Positions 16,446 through 24,997 of a stretch of DNA of 64,000 nt are shown piece after piece. The stretch lies in assembly GCA_004020365.1 (NCBI GenBank), contig SAQR01000012.1:1-64000 (forward strand). The letters are read 5' to 3'. Source of the stretch: Mesorhizobium sp. Lineage in GTDB: Bacteria > Pseudomonadota > Alphaproteobacteria > Rhizobiales > Rhizobiaceae. Under the pieces are notes generated by a model. The model made no database searches. It saw nothing but the letters and a program-made list of their open reading frames with translations, and was not told the origin of the DNA. The stretch's first letter is position 1, and each line of letters starts with the position of its first letter. Both the position numbers and the translations under genes were made by a program.

Positions 16446-17330
16446 TCAGGCCGGCTCTGTCGCAAACAGCCTGTCATAGGCGGCAGCAAGCTGTTGCCGC
16501 CCCTGCGAAGCGATCGGCTCCAGCGGCGGCCGGACAGCCAGCCAGCGCTCGTCGCCGGTCTTGCGCGCCACCATGACCTTCACCGCCGGGATGACCGAAT
16601 ATCTGAGCAATTCGAGCACGAAGCTCTCGACACGGGCATCGTCGCGTCCATCCTCGGCCATGGCGCGGATTTCGCCGGTGACGAAATTGGCCATGCCGGA
16701 AATGGCGCCCTGCCCGCCCTGGCGCACGCTTCTGGCCAAATGCCGCTCATCGCCGATCAGGATCACCATGTCGCCATGGGCTTTTAGCAGCGCCTCGCTG
16801 TAACTCCAGTCGCCACCCGAATCCTTGACACCGGCGATCACGCCGGGGAAGGCCGCACGCAGCCGACCGATCAGGGCAAGCGGCAGCGGCACCATGGTGA
16901 CAGAGGGGATGTTGTAGAGGAGGATGCCGCGAGCCAGCGGCCCGAGCGCAGCGAAGACGGCAGAAAACCATCCGAACAGCCCGTCCTCGCCGACATTCTT
17001 GAAGTAGCTCGGCGGAGCCAGCAGGATGTTGCGAATGCCGCACTGCAAGGCATGCCGCGCCTGTTCGGCAGCGTCTTCGGCCGCATCGACCAGCACGCCG
17101 GCGACGAGCTGATGTGCCGGAATGCCGGCGGCCAGCATGGCCTCGGTGACCGTCCGCCGCTCCGCCGTGCCCAGGGAAGCGCCTTCCCCGGTGGTGCCGA
17201 ACAGCGTGGCGCTGCTGCAGCCGGCGCCAAGGCAAGCGCGGGCCTGCGCGATTATCGGCGACATGGCGATTTGCCCGGACGGCTCGAAAGGCGTTGCGAG
17301 GGCAACCGAAAGACCAAAGCGCGGGGCCAC
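16446..17330 (-). CDS. DapA/NAL-family class I aldolase or dehydratase
   Basis: A 294-residue (beta/alpha)8 enzyme of the dihydrodipicolinate synthase/N-acetylneuraminate lyase superfamily. It has the carboxylate-binding GTTGEGAS motif, the catalytic Tyr in ILLYNIPS and the Schiff-base Lys in GVKDSGGDW. Members cleave or dehydrate 2-keto sugar acids; the location between sugar-transport and kinase genes favours such a role over lysine synthesis. The GTG start at 17330 has GGAGAG five bases upstream; the in-frame start at 17369 would add a non-conserved tail. Confidence 0.85.
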   Translation of the reverse strand: MAPRFGLSVALATPFEPSGQIAMSPIIAQARACLGAGCSSATLFGTTGEGASLGTAERRTVTEAMLAAGIPAHQLVAGVLVDAAEDAAEQARHALQCGIRNILLAPPSYFKNVGEDGLFGWFSAVFAALGPLARGILLYNIPSVTMVPLPLALIGRLRAAFPGVIAGVKDSGGDWSYSEALLKAHGDMVILIGDERHLARSVRQGGQGAISGMANFVTGEIRAMAEDGRDDARVESFVLELLRYSVIPAVKVMVARKTGDERWLAVRPPLEPIASQGRQQLAAAYDRLFATEPA

Positions 17331-17370
17331 TATTCTCTCCAGATGTCGATGTGCAAGCAGCACTAGCACA

Positions 17371-17382
17371 CTAACATGTTAG
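17371..17382. promoter_or_regulatory. Perfect 12-bp palindrome, candidate GntR operator
   Basis: CTAACATGTTAG lies 41 bases upstream of the DapA-like start and reads the same on both strands. GntR/FCD regulators bind short palindromes of this size, and the only GntR gene nearby is in the same operon. The assignment is inference. Confidence 0.4.
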
Positions 17383-17479
17383 CTGTAAATTGCGGCGACC
17401 AGCTTTTCGAAACAACGTCGACATCGGACGTATTATGAGGCGGACTTAGGCGGATGCCGAGTTTCCGGCAGCGCGACCC

Positions 17480-18766
17480 CTAATGTCCCGTCGCGTCCGC
17501 GTAAATATCGAGGACACGGGTGATGCTGCCGATCAGAAGGTCGTGCGCGAGGGGCTTGACCCGGCCTGCCGCAACCTCACCGTCGAGCTGCCCCAGATAC
17601 TGGCTGATCAGAGGCCGGGGAATTTCTTTCTCCCTCAGCACGTCCAGCAGCGCCTGCATTGCGCGCTGCGCCTCTGGCGTCGGCCAATAATAGCGGATGC
17701 GGTCGCTGAACGAGAAATGCCGCTGCACCCGCTGCTCGTCCGGGGTGCCCGGATAGTATTGTTGCCAATTGTCCGGCGACGCCAGCATGATGCGTTCCAT
17801 CGCGGCAGGCAGGCTTTCGCGCGAAGGGTCCGGCGCGAGCATATCGGCGATATGGCTGAGCCCATACAGCGCTTGGCGAAGCGCGAAGGTCAGCCAGGGG
17901 CCGACCTTGAGGATGGCAAAACCGTCGCGAACGAGAGCGTTGAGCGCTTCGGCCGGCTGGTAGTCGGTCGAATGCGCCTCAAAAACAAATTGCGGCATGC
18001 GGTCGAGCACGGCCACGAGTTCGGTCGCCTTGGCCGGCGCATAAGGCACGATCTCGGTGTTGCCGAACTCCACGCCAGGCTGGACGACGACGCCGACCGT
18101 ACGGGCAAAAGCGGCCTCGAGGCCGGCGCGGGAAAACGCTCGGGCGTGTACCTCCACCGTTCGCAAGGCATCGTCCGGCGCGGTCACATGCAGATGGTCG
18201 AGCGCCTCCAGTGCACCGCCCGGCACCGGCACTTCGGTGCCGATGACGTAGACGGGTTTCTCGCTGCCGGCGCGCTCGACCGCCGCCTCGGCGATTGCAG
18301 CAAGTTCGGCCGCGCGCGCGGCGATCGTTTCGTCGGCAAGCACGGCTGGATCGTCGGCGCAGGCCATGCTCGTATCCAGATGCATCTTGGTGAAGCCGGC
18401 GCTCGCATAGGCATCGATCATCGCCGCAGCCTTCTTCATCGCGGCGGCGGCAGCCATGTGCTTCCACGGATTCGGTCCAAGGTGATCGCCGCCAAGGATC
18501 AGGCGATCGACTGGGAAACCTGCTTTGTGCGCCTGCAGCTCGACAAAGCTGCGGAAGCCGGCAGGCGTCATCCCGGTGTAGCCGCCCTCGTGGTTGACCT
18601 GGTTGCAGGTGGCCTCGATCAGCACATCCGCGCGCCGGGCCGCGCCATGGCGCAGGGCAGCCTCGATGACCAGCGGATGCGCCGAGCAGACCGAGGCGAT
18701 ACCGCTTTTATCGCCCGCGGCGCGGCTGGCCGCAATGTTCGCAAACCTTTGCGTCGCGTCACTCAC
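17480..18766 (-). CDS. GatZ/KbaZ-like protein, probable tagatose-6-phosphate 4-epimerase
   Basis: A 428-residue member of the GatZ/KbaZ family (motifs HPLVIEAALRHG, EATCNQVNHEGGYTGM, LGGDHLGPNPW, HLDTSMACADDP). In enterobacteria GatZ is the non-catalytic partner of the class II aldolase GatY. No GatY-type gene lies in this window. From established work on Agrobacterium, a stand-alone GatZ-like protein next to a tagatose kinase acts as D-tagatose 6-phosphate 4-epimerase, giving fructose 6-phosphate. The same gene pairing here supports that role. Its start overlaps the kinase stop by 4 nt. Confidence 0.85.
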   Translation of the reverse strand: MSDATQRFANIAASRAAGDKSGIASVCSAHPLVIEAALRHGAARRADVLIEATCNQVNHEGGYTGMTPAGFRSFVELQAHKAGFPVDRLILGGDHLGPNPWKHMAAAAAMKKAAAMIDAYASAGFTKMHLDTSMACADDPAVLADETIAARAAELAAIAEAAVERAGSEKPVYVIGTEVPVPGGALEALDHLHVTAPDDALRTVEVHARAFSRAGLEAAFARTVGVVVQPGVEFGNTEIVPYAPAKATELVAVLDRMPQFVFEAHSTDYQPAEALNALVRDGFAILKVGPWLTFALRQALYGLSHIADMLAPDPSRESLPAAMERIMLASPDNWQQYYPGTPDEQRVQRHFSFSDRIRYYWPTPEAQRAMQALLDVLREKEIPRPLISQYLGQLDGEVAAGRVKPLAHDLLIGSITRVLDIYADATGH

Positions 18767-19707
18767 TGCGTGCTCCCCGTGGCGATGAAGGCTTCGACCG
18801 CTTCAAGCGGGAAAATGCCTTCCATCGGCCCCTTTCGGGTGACGGCGAGCGCGCCGCAGGCATTGGCGATCCTCAGGGCTTCGGCAGGAGCCGCCCCGCG
18901 CAGCCAGAACGAGACGAAGGCGGCACCAAAACAATCGCCGGCGCCGGTCGGATCGACCTCGTCGACGGCAAAGCCTGACGAGGCGACAGCACCGTGATGA
19001 TCATGATAAACGGCGCCGGCGGCGCCCTTCTTCAGGACGATGCAGGACAGGCCACGGGTCAGCAGTTCGTCGACCGCGCCCTTCTCGTCCCTGGCGGATG
19101 AAAACAGGAAGAGTTCCTCGCCGCTCGGCAGAAAAATGTCGGCTCGCGCCAGCACTTGGTCGAGTGCTGCGCGCATGCCGGATGCCTGCATGATCTCGCG
19201 GCGGATGTTCGGGTCGAAGGACACGGTTCCACCTTTGGCCTTGACCGTCTCGATCGCCGATAACGCCACCGCGATGGCGCGGTCGGAAAACAGCGACGAG
19301 CCCATGACATGGACATGATCGGCACCGGCGAGCAGCTTTGTCGCCGCCGCGTTTGTCTCGATCAGGCCGGCGGCGCTGTTGCGGATGTTGAAGACGAAAT
19401 GCCGGCTGGCGTCGGTCCGGTAGGTGACGAAGGCCGTGCCCGTTGCATGGCCCTTGTGTACCGCGATCGCCGACACGTCGGCGCCCAGTGCCCGCAGCCG
19501 ATCGATGTTCAGCCTGCCGAAATCGTCGTCGCCGACGGCGCCGATGAGGCTGGCCGGCTGGCCGAGCGCCGCCGCCTGGCCGATGAAGATGGCAGGCGCT
19601 CCGGACGGGTAGGGTCCAAGCAGCGGACCAGGCTCGAGAAAGCTCTGGCCGATCCGCTCGGCCATGATCTCGACCAGAATCTCGCCGGCACTGACCAGCT
19701 TCTTCAA
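18763..19707 (-). CDS. PfkB-family sugar kinase, probable tagatose kinase
   Basis: A 314-residue ribokinase-fold enzyme. It shows the N-terminal substrate region (GEILVEIM, SGAPAIFIGQAAALG) and the C-terminal ATP/anion-hole motif DPTGAGDCFGAAF with the catalytic Asp. It is first in the kinase-gatZ pair, overlapping by 4 nt, so its product is expected to be the substrate of the GatZ-like protein, most simply tagatose to tagatose 6-phosphate. It is divergent from the LacI gene, and an AT-rich imperfect palindrome lies between them. Substrate assignment is inference from gene order. Confidence 0.87.
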   Translation of the reverse strand: MKKLVSAGEILVEIMAERIGQSFLEPGPLLGPYPSGAPAIFIGQAAALGQPASLIGAVGDDDFGRLNIDRLRALGADVSAIAVHKGHATGTAFVTYRTDASRHFVFNIRNSAAGLIETNAAATKLLAGADHVHVMGSSLFSDRAIAVALSAIETVKAKGGTVSFDPNIRREIMQASGMRAALDQVLARADIFLPSGEELFLFSSARDEKGAVDELLTRGLSCIVLKKGAAGAVYHDHHGAVASSGFAVDEVDPTGAGDCFGAAFVSFWLRGAAPAEALRIANACGALAVTRKGPMEGIFPLEAVEAFIATGSTQ

Positions 19708-19780
19708 TTCGGAGTCCCTCCCGGGGTGATGCGAACTTCGAATTCGCCCACTGCAAGTGAATACGGCTTGTGCTTTTTCG

Positions 19781-19800
19781 CGTCAATTAATAAATTTACG
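19781..19800. promoter_or_regulatory. Imperfect 20-bp palindrome, candidate LacI-family operator
   Basis: CGTCAATTAATAAATTTACG lies between the divergent kinase and LacI genes; 16 of 20 positions are symmetric (arms CGTnAATT and AATTnACG). The size and position, 74 bases from the kinase start, suit an operator for the adjacent LacI regulator. A related CGTAAAnTTATTA half appears at 23108. Confidence 0.4.
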
Positions 19801-19854
19801 CATGGAAACTGTGCAATTTGTCTGTAAAGTTTCGCCTTGCATTCGAGGGCTGTG

Positions 19855-20877
19855 ATGTCGATGACGCACAAGACGATGGAGGATTTTGCTCGCTCTTGCG
19901 GCGTCTCCAGGCCGACACTGTCGAAATATTTCGACGATCCGACCAGCGTCAAGCCGACGACACGTCAGCGGATCGAAGTGGCGCTGCGCGCGTCCGACTA
20001 CCAGCCCAATCTCTTTGCCCGCAACCTCAACCGCAAGCGGACCCGCAGCGTCGGCATTGTCGTGCCGACGCTCGCCGATCCCTTCTATTCGGAAATGGTC
20101 AGCCGCATCGAGCTCAGGCTGCGCGACGAGGGCTATTGGCCGATCGTGATCTCCTCGCACGGCTCGCGCGAACTCGAAGTGGAAGCGACGCGAACCATTC
20201 TTTCGCTAAAAGTTTCCGGCGCGTTGATCGCGCCGCTCGGCCTGCGCTCAGACGAGCGCACGCTGGAAAAGCTGACACAGACCATCCCGATCGTCTATTT
20301 CGACACTTATCTCGAGGGCGATACGCCATTTATCGGCAACAACAACAGCCAGAGCGTCTCGACCATCGTCGATTATCTCTGCCGTTCCGGCGATGCCCCG
20401 GTCTATTTCGACATTCCGCACGTCAACCACAATTCGCGCGAACGCCTGAACAGCTATGTCGTCGCCATGCAGCGGCTTGGGCATGAGCCGGTGCTAATCG
20501 GCAACACCTATGACTACACCTGGGATTTCGAACGGGTCGGCTACCAGCAGATGGAGGCGATGCTCGCCCGTGGCGGTCTGCCGGGCAAGACCATTCTGTG
20601 CGCCAACGACCGTCTCGCCTTCGGCGTGATGGCTGCCGCCTACGCGCAAGGCCGCAAGGTCGGCCGCAAGGGCGATTGCGACCTGCGGGTCGCAGCCCAT
20701 GACGACCATCCGCTGAGCCGCTACACCTGCCCTGCCCTCACCACCATGGCGCAGGACTTCGCTTCGATGGCCGGACGCAGCGTCGAGACGCTGCTGGCCT
20801 TGCTGGATGAGGACGACGCGGCAGTTGCCCCCAAAGTCAAACTCGACGCGACGCTGGTCATGCGTCAGTCGGCCTGA
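19855..20877 (+). CDS. LacI-family transcriptional regulator
   Basis: A 340-residue repressor. The N-terminal helix-turn-helix is TMEDFARSCGVSRPTLSKYF with the hinge YQPNLFARNLNRKRTRSVGI, followed by a periplasmic-binding-protein-like ligand domain (VPTLADPFYSEM, ILCANDRLAFGVMAAAY). It probably controls the divergent kinase-gatZ operon and senses a sugar or sugar phosphate. The ATG at 19855 has GAGG six bases before it. Its 3' end overlaps the convergent esterase gene by 13 bases. Confidence 0.92.
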   Translation: MSMTHKTMEDFARSCGVSRPTLSKYFDDPTSVKPTTRQRIEVALRASDYQPNLFARNLNRKRTRSVGIVVPTLADPFYSEMVSRIELRLRDEGYWPIVISSHGSRELEVEATRTILSLKVSGALIAPLGLRSDERTLEKLTQTIPIVYFDTYLEGDTPFIGNNNSQSVSTIVDYLCRSGDAPVYFDIPHVNHNSRERLNSYVVAMQRLGHEPVLIGNTYDYTWDFERVGYQQMEAMLARGGLPGKTILCANDRLAFGVMAAAYAQGRKVGRKGDCDLRVAAHDDHPLSRYTCPALTTMAQDFASMAGRSVETLLALLDEDDAAVAPKVKLDATLVMRQSA

Positions 20878-21842
20878 GCGTTTCCAACGACAGGATCGAA
20901 GCCGCGCCATGCGGCAACCGCCGCGCCGACCGCTTGCCGCGCCGCCGGACTATGACGGCCCATCGAGACGAACCCGTGGATCTGGCCGGGCCAACGCCGC
21001 AGGACGACCGGCACCTTGTCATCTTCTAGACGCTTGGCGTAGGCCTCGCCTTCATCGGCGAGGATGTCGTGGCCGGCGATGGCGACAAAGGCCGGGGCTG
21101 CGCCGGCAAGGCTCGCGGCTTTGAGCGGCGATACGCTCCAGTCGCCAATGTCCCTGGCATCGCGGATGTAGTGGTCGCGGAACCAGGCCATGGTCGCCGC
21201 GGTGAGACCATAACCGTCGGCAAAGCGGCGATAACTGTCCGCCGCCTGCGAGGCGTCCGTGTTCGGATAGAACAGCAGTTGCGCAGTCGGCGGGTTCTTG
21301 TCGCCGCGCGCAAGCAGGCAAAGCACGGTAGCGAGATTGCCGCCGGCACTGTCGCCGGCGACCGCGATTCGTTCTGCGTCGATACCGAGATCGCCCGCGC
21401 TGTCCTGCATGAAGGAAAGTGCAGCACGGCAATCTTCGATTGCCGCCGGAAATTTGTGCTCCGGCGCCAACCGGTAGTCGGGAGAGACGACGATGCAGGC
21501 CGCCATATTGGCAAGCCAGCGGCAGATCTCGTCATGCGACTCGAGATTGCCGATCACCCAGCCGCCGCCATGCAGATAGAGCAGCGCCGGGGCAGCGGCC
21601 CCGCTCACGCCCTGTCCGCGATAGATTCTGAGCGTCAACGGGCCGCCGGGTCCGGTGATGGTGCGCTCGGTCAATGAGCCGACCGGCTCGCGCTCGCCCT
21701 GGAGTGCCGGAAAGCCCTGCTCATAGGCGCGTCGCGCCTCTTCAGGCGTGCCGGCTTCGAATGGCGGGGCGGCCGCCTGCCGGTCAAGGTCGAGCACATG
21801 CCGGGCCTCCGGATCGAGCAAGGGTGAAAGCAATGTCGTCAT
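20865..21842 (-). CDS. Alpha/beta hydrolase, hormone-sensitive-lipase-type esterase
   Basis: A 325-residue esterase of the HSL (family IV) group. The oxyanion motif HGGGW (about residue 90), nucleophile elbow GDSAGGN, acid in GHDILADEG and catalytic His in GQIHGF are all present. It lies 16 bases downstream of the Gfo/Idh/MocA gene on the same strand and is likely co-transcribed. It might release a sugar from an acyl ester before oxidation, but that is inference. The longer reading to 22151 overlaps the dehydrogenase gene and is not supported. Confidence 0.87.
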   Translation of the reverse strand: MTTLLSPLLDPEARHVLDLDRQAAAPPFEAGTPEEARRAYEQGFPALQGEREPVGSLTERTITGPGGPLTLRIYRGQGVSGAAAPALLYLHGGGWVIGNLESHDEICRWLANMAACIVVSPDYRLAPEHKFPAAIEDCRAALSFMQDSAGDLGIDAERIAVAGDSAGGNLATVLCLLARGDKNPPTAQLLFYPNTDASQAADSYRRFADGYGLTAATMAWFRDHYIRDARDIGDWSVSPLKAASLAGAAPAFVAIAGHDILADEGEAYAKRLEDDKVPVVLRRWPGQIHGFVSMGRHSPAARQAVGAAVAAWRGFDPVVGNAQAD

Positions 21843-21858
21843 CGTAAGCGCTCCGGTA

Positions 21859-23007
21859 TCAGGCGAGCAGGCTCGCTGCTTCGTCGTCCTGGAAGAGCGG
21901 CGGCTGATCGACAGTTGCGTTGACGGCGACGGACTCGCGGCTCTCACCCGAAGCGAGGATCGCCTCCATGATCTCCAGCACATGAAGCGCAAGGTCGCCG
22001 GACGCCCGCGGCCTTCTGCCGGTTGCCAGCGCGCGAGAAAGGTCGGCGACGCCGAGCATGCGGTAGTTGGCGCGGTCCGGCGCGGCATAGGGCCAATTGC
22101 GCAAGCCGTAGAGTTCGCTCTCACTGTGGAAGTCGGCCCAGTCGGCCCCACGTTCCGACAGCGAAACGGTGCCGCCGAACGTGTCCGGATCGGGCAACCT
22201 CAGCGAGCCTTCGGTGCCGTGCAACTCGATCGGATGGTTGGAGTGCCTGAAGACATCCCACGAGGCACCGAAGGTGACGGTGGCACCGGAATGGAACTCC
22301 AGCAGCGACAGGATGTTGGTCGGCGTGCCGACCTTGAAGCTGGTGTTCTGGTAGGGGCCTTCGGCGGTGATCAGCCGTTCTTCCTGGCCCCGCGTCGCCA
22401 TCGCCATCACGCGGGCCACCGGCCCGAGCAAATTGACCAGCATCGTCAGGTAATAGGGCCCCATGTCGAAGACCGGTCCGCCGCCGGGCTGATAGTAGAA
22501 TTGTGGATTGGGATGCCAGTGCTCCATGCCGCGCCCCATCATGAAGGCGGTGCCGGTCACCGCGCGGCCGATCGCGCCCTCGTCCATGAGGCGGCGCGCC
22601 CGCCGTCCAGCGGCCCCAAGGAAGGTATCCGGAGCCGAGCCGAGCAGCAGCCCGCGCTTCGCAGCCTCGGCGACAAGGCGGCGGCCGTCGGCAGCCGAGG
22701 TCGCCAGCGGCTTTTCGGTGAAGACATGTTTGCCCGCCGAAAGTGCGGAAAGCGAAACGTCGAAATGCGCCGCCGGAATGGTCAGGTTGAGGACAAGGTC
22801 GATGTCGGGATCGGCCAGCAGCGCATCGACGCCAAGCGTGCGGATGCCATATTCCTTGGAGCGGAGCGCGGCGATGTCGGCCGAAATGTCGGCACAGGCT
22901 CGCAGCTCGACCCCGTCGAACAGAGCCGCATTGCGCAGGTAGGTCATCGAGATGTTGCCGCAGCCGATGACACCGATGCCGAGCTTCGTCTTTGATTTTC
23001 CGTGCAT
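21859..23007 (-). CDS. Gfo/Idh/MocA-family oxidoreductase
   Basis: A 382-residue NAD(P)-dependent sugar dehydrogenase. The Rossmann motif GIGVIGCGNISMTY starts at about residue 10, the family signature FTEKPLA with the catalytic Lys follows at about 95-101, and the C-terminal alpha/beta substrate domain contains GGPVFDMGPYYLT. It is first in a two-gene operon with the esterase. The start at 23007 has GGGAGG eleven bases upstream. The promoter region (23008-23178) holds a CGTAAA-type motif like that near the LacI gene, which may indicate shared control. Sugar substrate unknown. Confidence 0.9.
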   Translation of the reverse strand: MHGKSKTKLGIGVIGCGNISMTYLRNAALFDGVELRACADISADIAALRSKEYGIRTLGVDALLADPDIDLVLNLTIPAAHFDVSLSALSAGKHVFTEKPLATSAADGRRLVAEAAKRGLLLGSAPDTFLGAAGRRARRLMDEGAIGRAVTGTAFMMGRGMEHWHPNPQFYYQPGGGPVFDMGPYYLTMLVNLLGPVARVMAMATRGQEERLITAEGPYQNTSFKVGTPTNILSLLEFHSGATVTFGASWDVFRHSNHPIELHGTEGSLRLPDPDTFGGTVSLSERGADWADFHSESELYGLRNWPYAAPDRANYRMLGVADLSRALATGRRPRASGDLALHVLEIMEAILASGESRESVAVNATVDQPPLFQDDEAASLLA

Positions 23008-23107
23008 TTTCGATCGTACCTCCCAATGCGGCAATGTCTCGCTGAGCCATTGCGCCGGCAACGGATCACAGTCGAAAGCCCTATACAACATTTTAAATAT
23101 TGACGCG

Positions 23108-23121
23108 CGTAAAATTATTAT
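23108..23121. promoter_or_regulatory. AT-rich motif resembling the putative LacI operator half
   Basis: CGTAAAATTATTAT matches the reverse strand of the 19781-19800 element (CGTAAATTTATTAA) at 12 of 14 positions. It sits in the promoter region between the dehydrogenase (minus) and the short ORF at 23179 (plus). This is weak evidence for shared regulation. Confidence 0.25.
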
Positions 23122-23178
23122 AGAACATGCGAAAATTCTGGCGCAGGATCGGGAGGCTGCCAGCCTTAGGAGGAGAAA

Positions 23179-23283
23179 ATGACAGACATGAAAAAACGGC
23201 CGACCGCCGCTACCGAGCCTGTAGGTCATGCGCGCATTGGATCTTTCCGTCGCGGTCAGGGACCGAGACGGGTTCAGGCATAG
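23179..23283 (+). pseudogene. 34-codon ORF with strong ribosome-binding site, probable truncated 5' gene end
   Basis: A textbook ribosome-binding site TAGGAGGAG lies four bases before ATG 23179. The ORF reads MTDMKKRPTAATEPVGHARI and stops at 23281, running 10 bases into the 3' end of the convergent DeoR gene. So strong an initiation signal for so short a product suggests the start of a former longer gene, cut where the DeoR block begins. It could instead be a true small peptide. The original product is not recognisable. Confidence 0.35.
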
Positions 23284-24035
23284 ATCACCTTGGCCCCGAT
23301 CCTATCAAGCTCGCTGCGTATTGGACCGGGCAGGCCATCGTCGGTGATCACCACATCGACGGCCGACAGCGAAAATGCCTTGGAGGTCCCGCTGACGCCC
23401 CATTTGCTCGAATCGGCGAGGAGGACAACGCGCCGGGCCATGCGAACGAGGTTTCGCTTCGTTCGCGCCATGTCTTCGTTCACGTCGACCACATCCAGTG
23501 ACGAGTCTACCGCATGCGCTCCCACAAAGACCTGATGCGCCACCAAGCCGCCGAGAGCCGTATCGGCATCGGTGATCAGCGTGCTCACCGTGTCGGGATA
23601 GACCCGGCCGCCGATCATATGAACGTCGAGCCCGGGACGATGCATAAGATGCTGCACGATATTCATGGCCGTGGCCGCGACCACGACATTGCTGAGCGGC
23701 GGTAACTGCATGGCAACCTGCATCAACGTCGAGCCGCCGTCGAAGATGACCGATTGGTTGTCCTCGAACAGGTCTCCCGCCGCCCGGGCGATGCGCTTCT
23801 TTGCGTCGAGGTTCGTTTGCATCCGCCGGGCGAACGCGGCCGTAGTCGAATCGGCGGTCCGGGTCACCGCCCCTCCACGGGTCTTGGTCAGCAGTCCCTT
23901 GCGGTCAAGTATCTCGAGGTCGGAACGCACCGTGACCTCCGACACGCCAAACCCGTCTGACAGGTCCTTCGTGCGCACCTGTCCGCTGCGCTGCACCTCA
24001 CCCAGGATCGATTGGCGTCTCTGCTCCGACAACAT
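23274..24035 (-). CDS. DeoR-family transcriptional regulator
   Basis: A 253-residue sugar-phosphate-responsive repressor. The N-terminal DeoR helix-turn-helix is MLSEQRRQSILGEVQRSG followed by KDLSDGFGVSEVTVRSDLE, and the ligand domain (DeoRC) has IFDGGSTLMQVAMQL, a GGRVYPDT loop and the terminal LADSSKWG motif. It is transcribed away from the twelve-gene sugar operon at 24194 and probably represses it. A perfect palindrome in the intergenic space (24102-24117) is the candidate binding site. The start at 24035 begins the conserved domain; nine upstream residues are excluded. Confidence 0.92.
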   Translation of the reverse strand: MLSEQRRQSILGEVQRSGQVRTKDLSDGFGVSEVTVRSDLEILDRKGLLTKTRGGAVTRTADSTTAAFARRMQTNLDAKKRIARAAGDLFEDNQSVIFDGGSTLMQVAMQLPPLSNVVVAATAMNIVQHLMHRPGLDVHMIGGRVYPDTVSTLITDADTALGGLVAHQVFVGAHAVDSSLDVVDVNEDMARTKRNLVRMARRVVLLADSSKWGVSGTSKAFSLSAVDVVITDDGLPGPIRSELDRIGAKVIYA

Positions 24036-24101
24036 TGCCCTGCCCTTCCCTGCGCCAAGCAACCGCTCTGGCCTCGGCTCAGCTTACCAAAAATATGCAA
24101 A

Positions 24102-24117
24102 TTCGAAAGCTTTCGAA
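24102..24117. promoter_or_regulatory. Perfect 16-bp palindrome, candidate DeoR operator
   Basis: TTCGAAAGCTTTCGAA is fully symmetric and lies between the divergent DeoR and aldolase genes. A further TTTCGGAAA half follows about 30 bases on. DeoR-family proteins are known to bind repeated TTTCG/CGAAA words, so this arrangement fits well. Confidence 0.65.
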
Positions 24118-24193
24118 AGATTGTATTTCTTGTTTCTTTCGGAAACACTGGGTCCAGGATTTTGAAATCAAACGATTGGGGAATTTTGCACTC

Positions 24194-24994
24194 ATGAGCC
24201 TAGGAACCAAGGTGCGTCTTGCGCGCCTCTTCTCGCATCCATCGGGGAAACTTTTTGGCGGCGCGGTCGACCACTTCGTCGGCTATGGCGACGTGCGCAA
24301 AGGCGGCCTTGCCGACCTGCCGGGTGCGCTCGCACGCGTCATGGTGGGCAAACCCGACTACGTCAGCATCCAGCCTGGCACCGCGCGGCATCTGTGGCCG
24401 CAATATGCGGGCAAAGCTTCCCTGGTGATTCAGGCGGGCTGCTTCACTCCGGACGATCGCATCAGCGAGTTGATCGCAACGCCCGAGGATGCGGTGCGCG
24501 CGGGGGCCGATGCGTTGGCCGTGGCCATTCCGGTGCGCGGCGCGACCGAGGGCAAATACATACGCTGGCTGACCGATTCGGTAAATGCAGCGGCCCGCTA
24601 CGGCATGCCTGTGGTGGCGCATATCTACCCTCGCGACTTCACCGACGGAGCAAAAATCGTCTTCACCCCCGACGAGATCGCCTATGCGGCGCGCATCGGC
24701 TACGAGTCCGGCGTCGACGTGATCAAGATCGGCTACACGGGCGATTTCGAGTCGTTCCAAGAGACCGTCCGGACCTGCCCGGTGCCGGTTGTGATCGCGG
24801 GTGGTCCGAAGACTGATACGCTGCTCGGCGCGCTTCAGCAGACGGCGGACGCCATCCGTGCCGGCGCACGCGGTGCCGTGGTAGGCCGTAATCTCTGGGG
24901 GCATGGCGATCCGGAGAAGGCAGCGCTTGCCTTTCGGGGCGTCATCCATGACGGCCTTTCGGCGCAAGACGCCCTGGCGAAGGCGGGTGCCTGA
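24194..24994 (+). CDS. Class I aldolase, DeoC/FbaB/LsrF-like
   Basis: A 266-residue TIM-barrel aldolase. The sequence PDYVSIQPGTARH, the GADALAVAIPVRG strand and VDVIKIGYTGDF (likely Schiff-base Lys) together with VVIAGGPKT and GARGAVVGRNLWG (phosphate-binding end) match the DeoC/FbaB/LsrF family. Such enzymes cleave phosphorylated ketoses or their 1-phosphates. It heads the plus-strand operon, with a PfkB kinase only 3 bases downstream, so kinase and aldolase probably act in sequence. Start ATG 24194; the same frame extends upstream to 24035 but without domain support. Exact substrate unknown. Confidence 0.85.
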   Translation: MSLGTKVRLARLFSHPSGKLFGGAVDHFVGYGDVRKGGLADLPGALARVMVGKPDYVSIQPGTARHLWPQYAGKASLVIQAGCFTPDDRISELIATPEDAVRAGADALAVAIPVRGATEGKYIRWLTDSVNAAARYGMPVVAHIYPRDFTDGAKIVFTPDEIAYAARIGYESGVDVIKIGYTGDFESFQETVRTCPVPVVIAGGPKTDTLLGALQQTADAIRAGARGAVVGRNLWGHGDPEKAALAFRGVIHDGLSAQDALAKAGA

Positions 24995-24997
24995 ACG

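Noticed and set aside
17480-18766. Reading the GatZ-like gene as half of a GatYZ tagatose-bisphosphate aldolase
   Set aside because: No GatY/KbaY gene is present in the window and the adjacent kinase fits the Agrobacterium epimerase route better; kept only as an alternative.
23099-23126. Housekeeping promoter TTGACG...TATAGA before the 23179 ORF
   Set aside because: The boxes are only about 13 bases apart, too close for a standard sigma-70 promoter.
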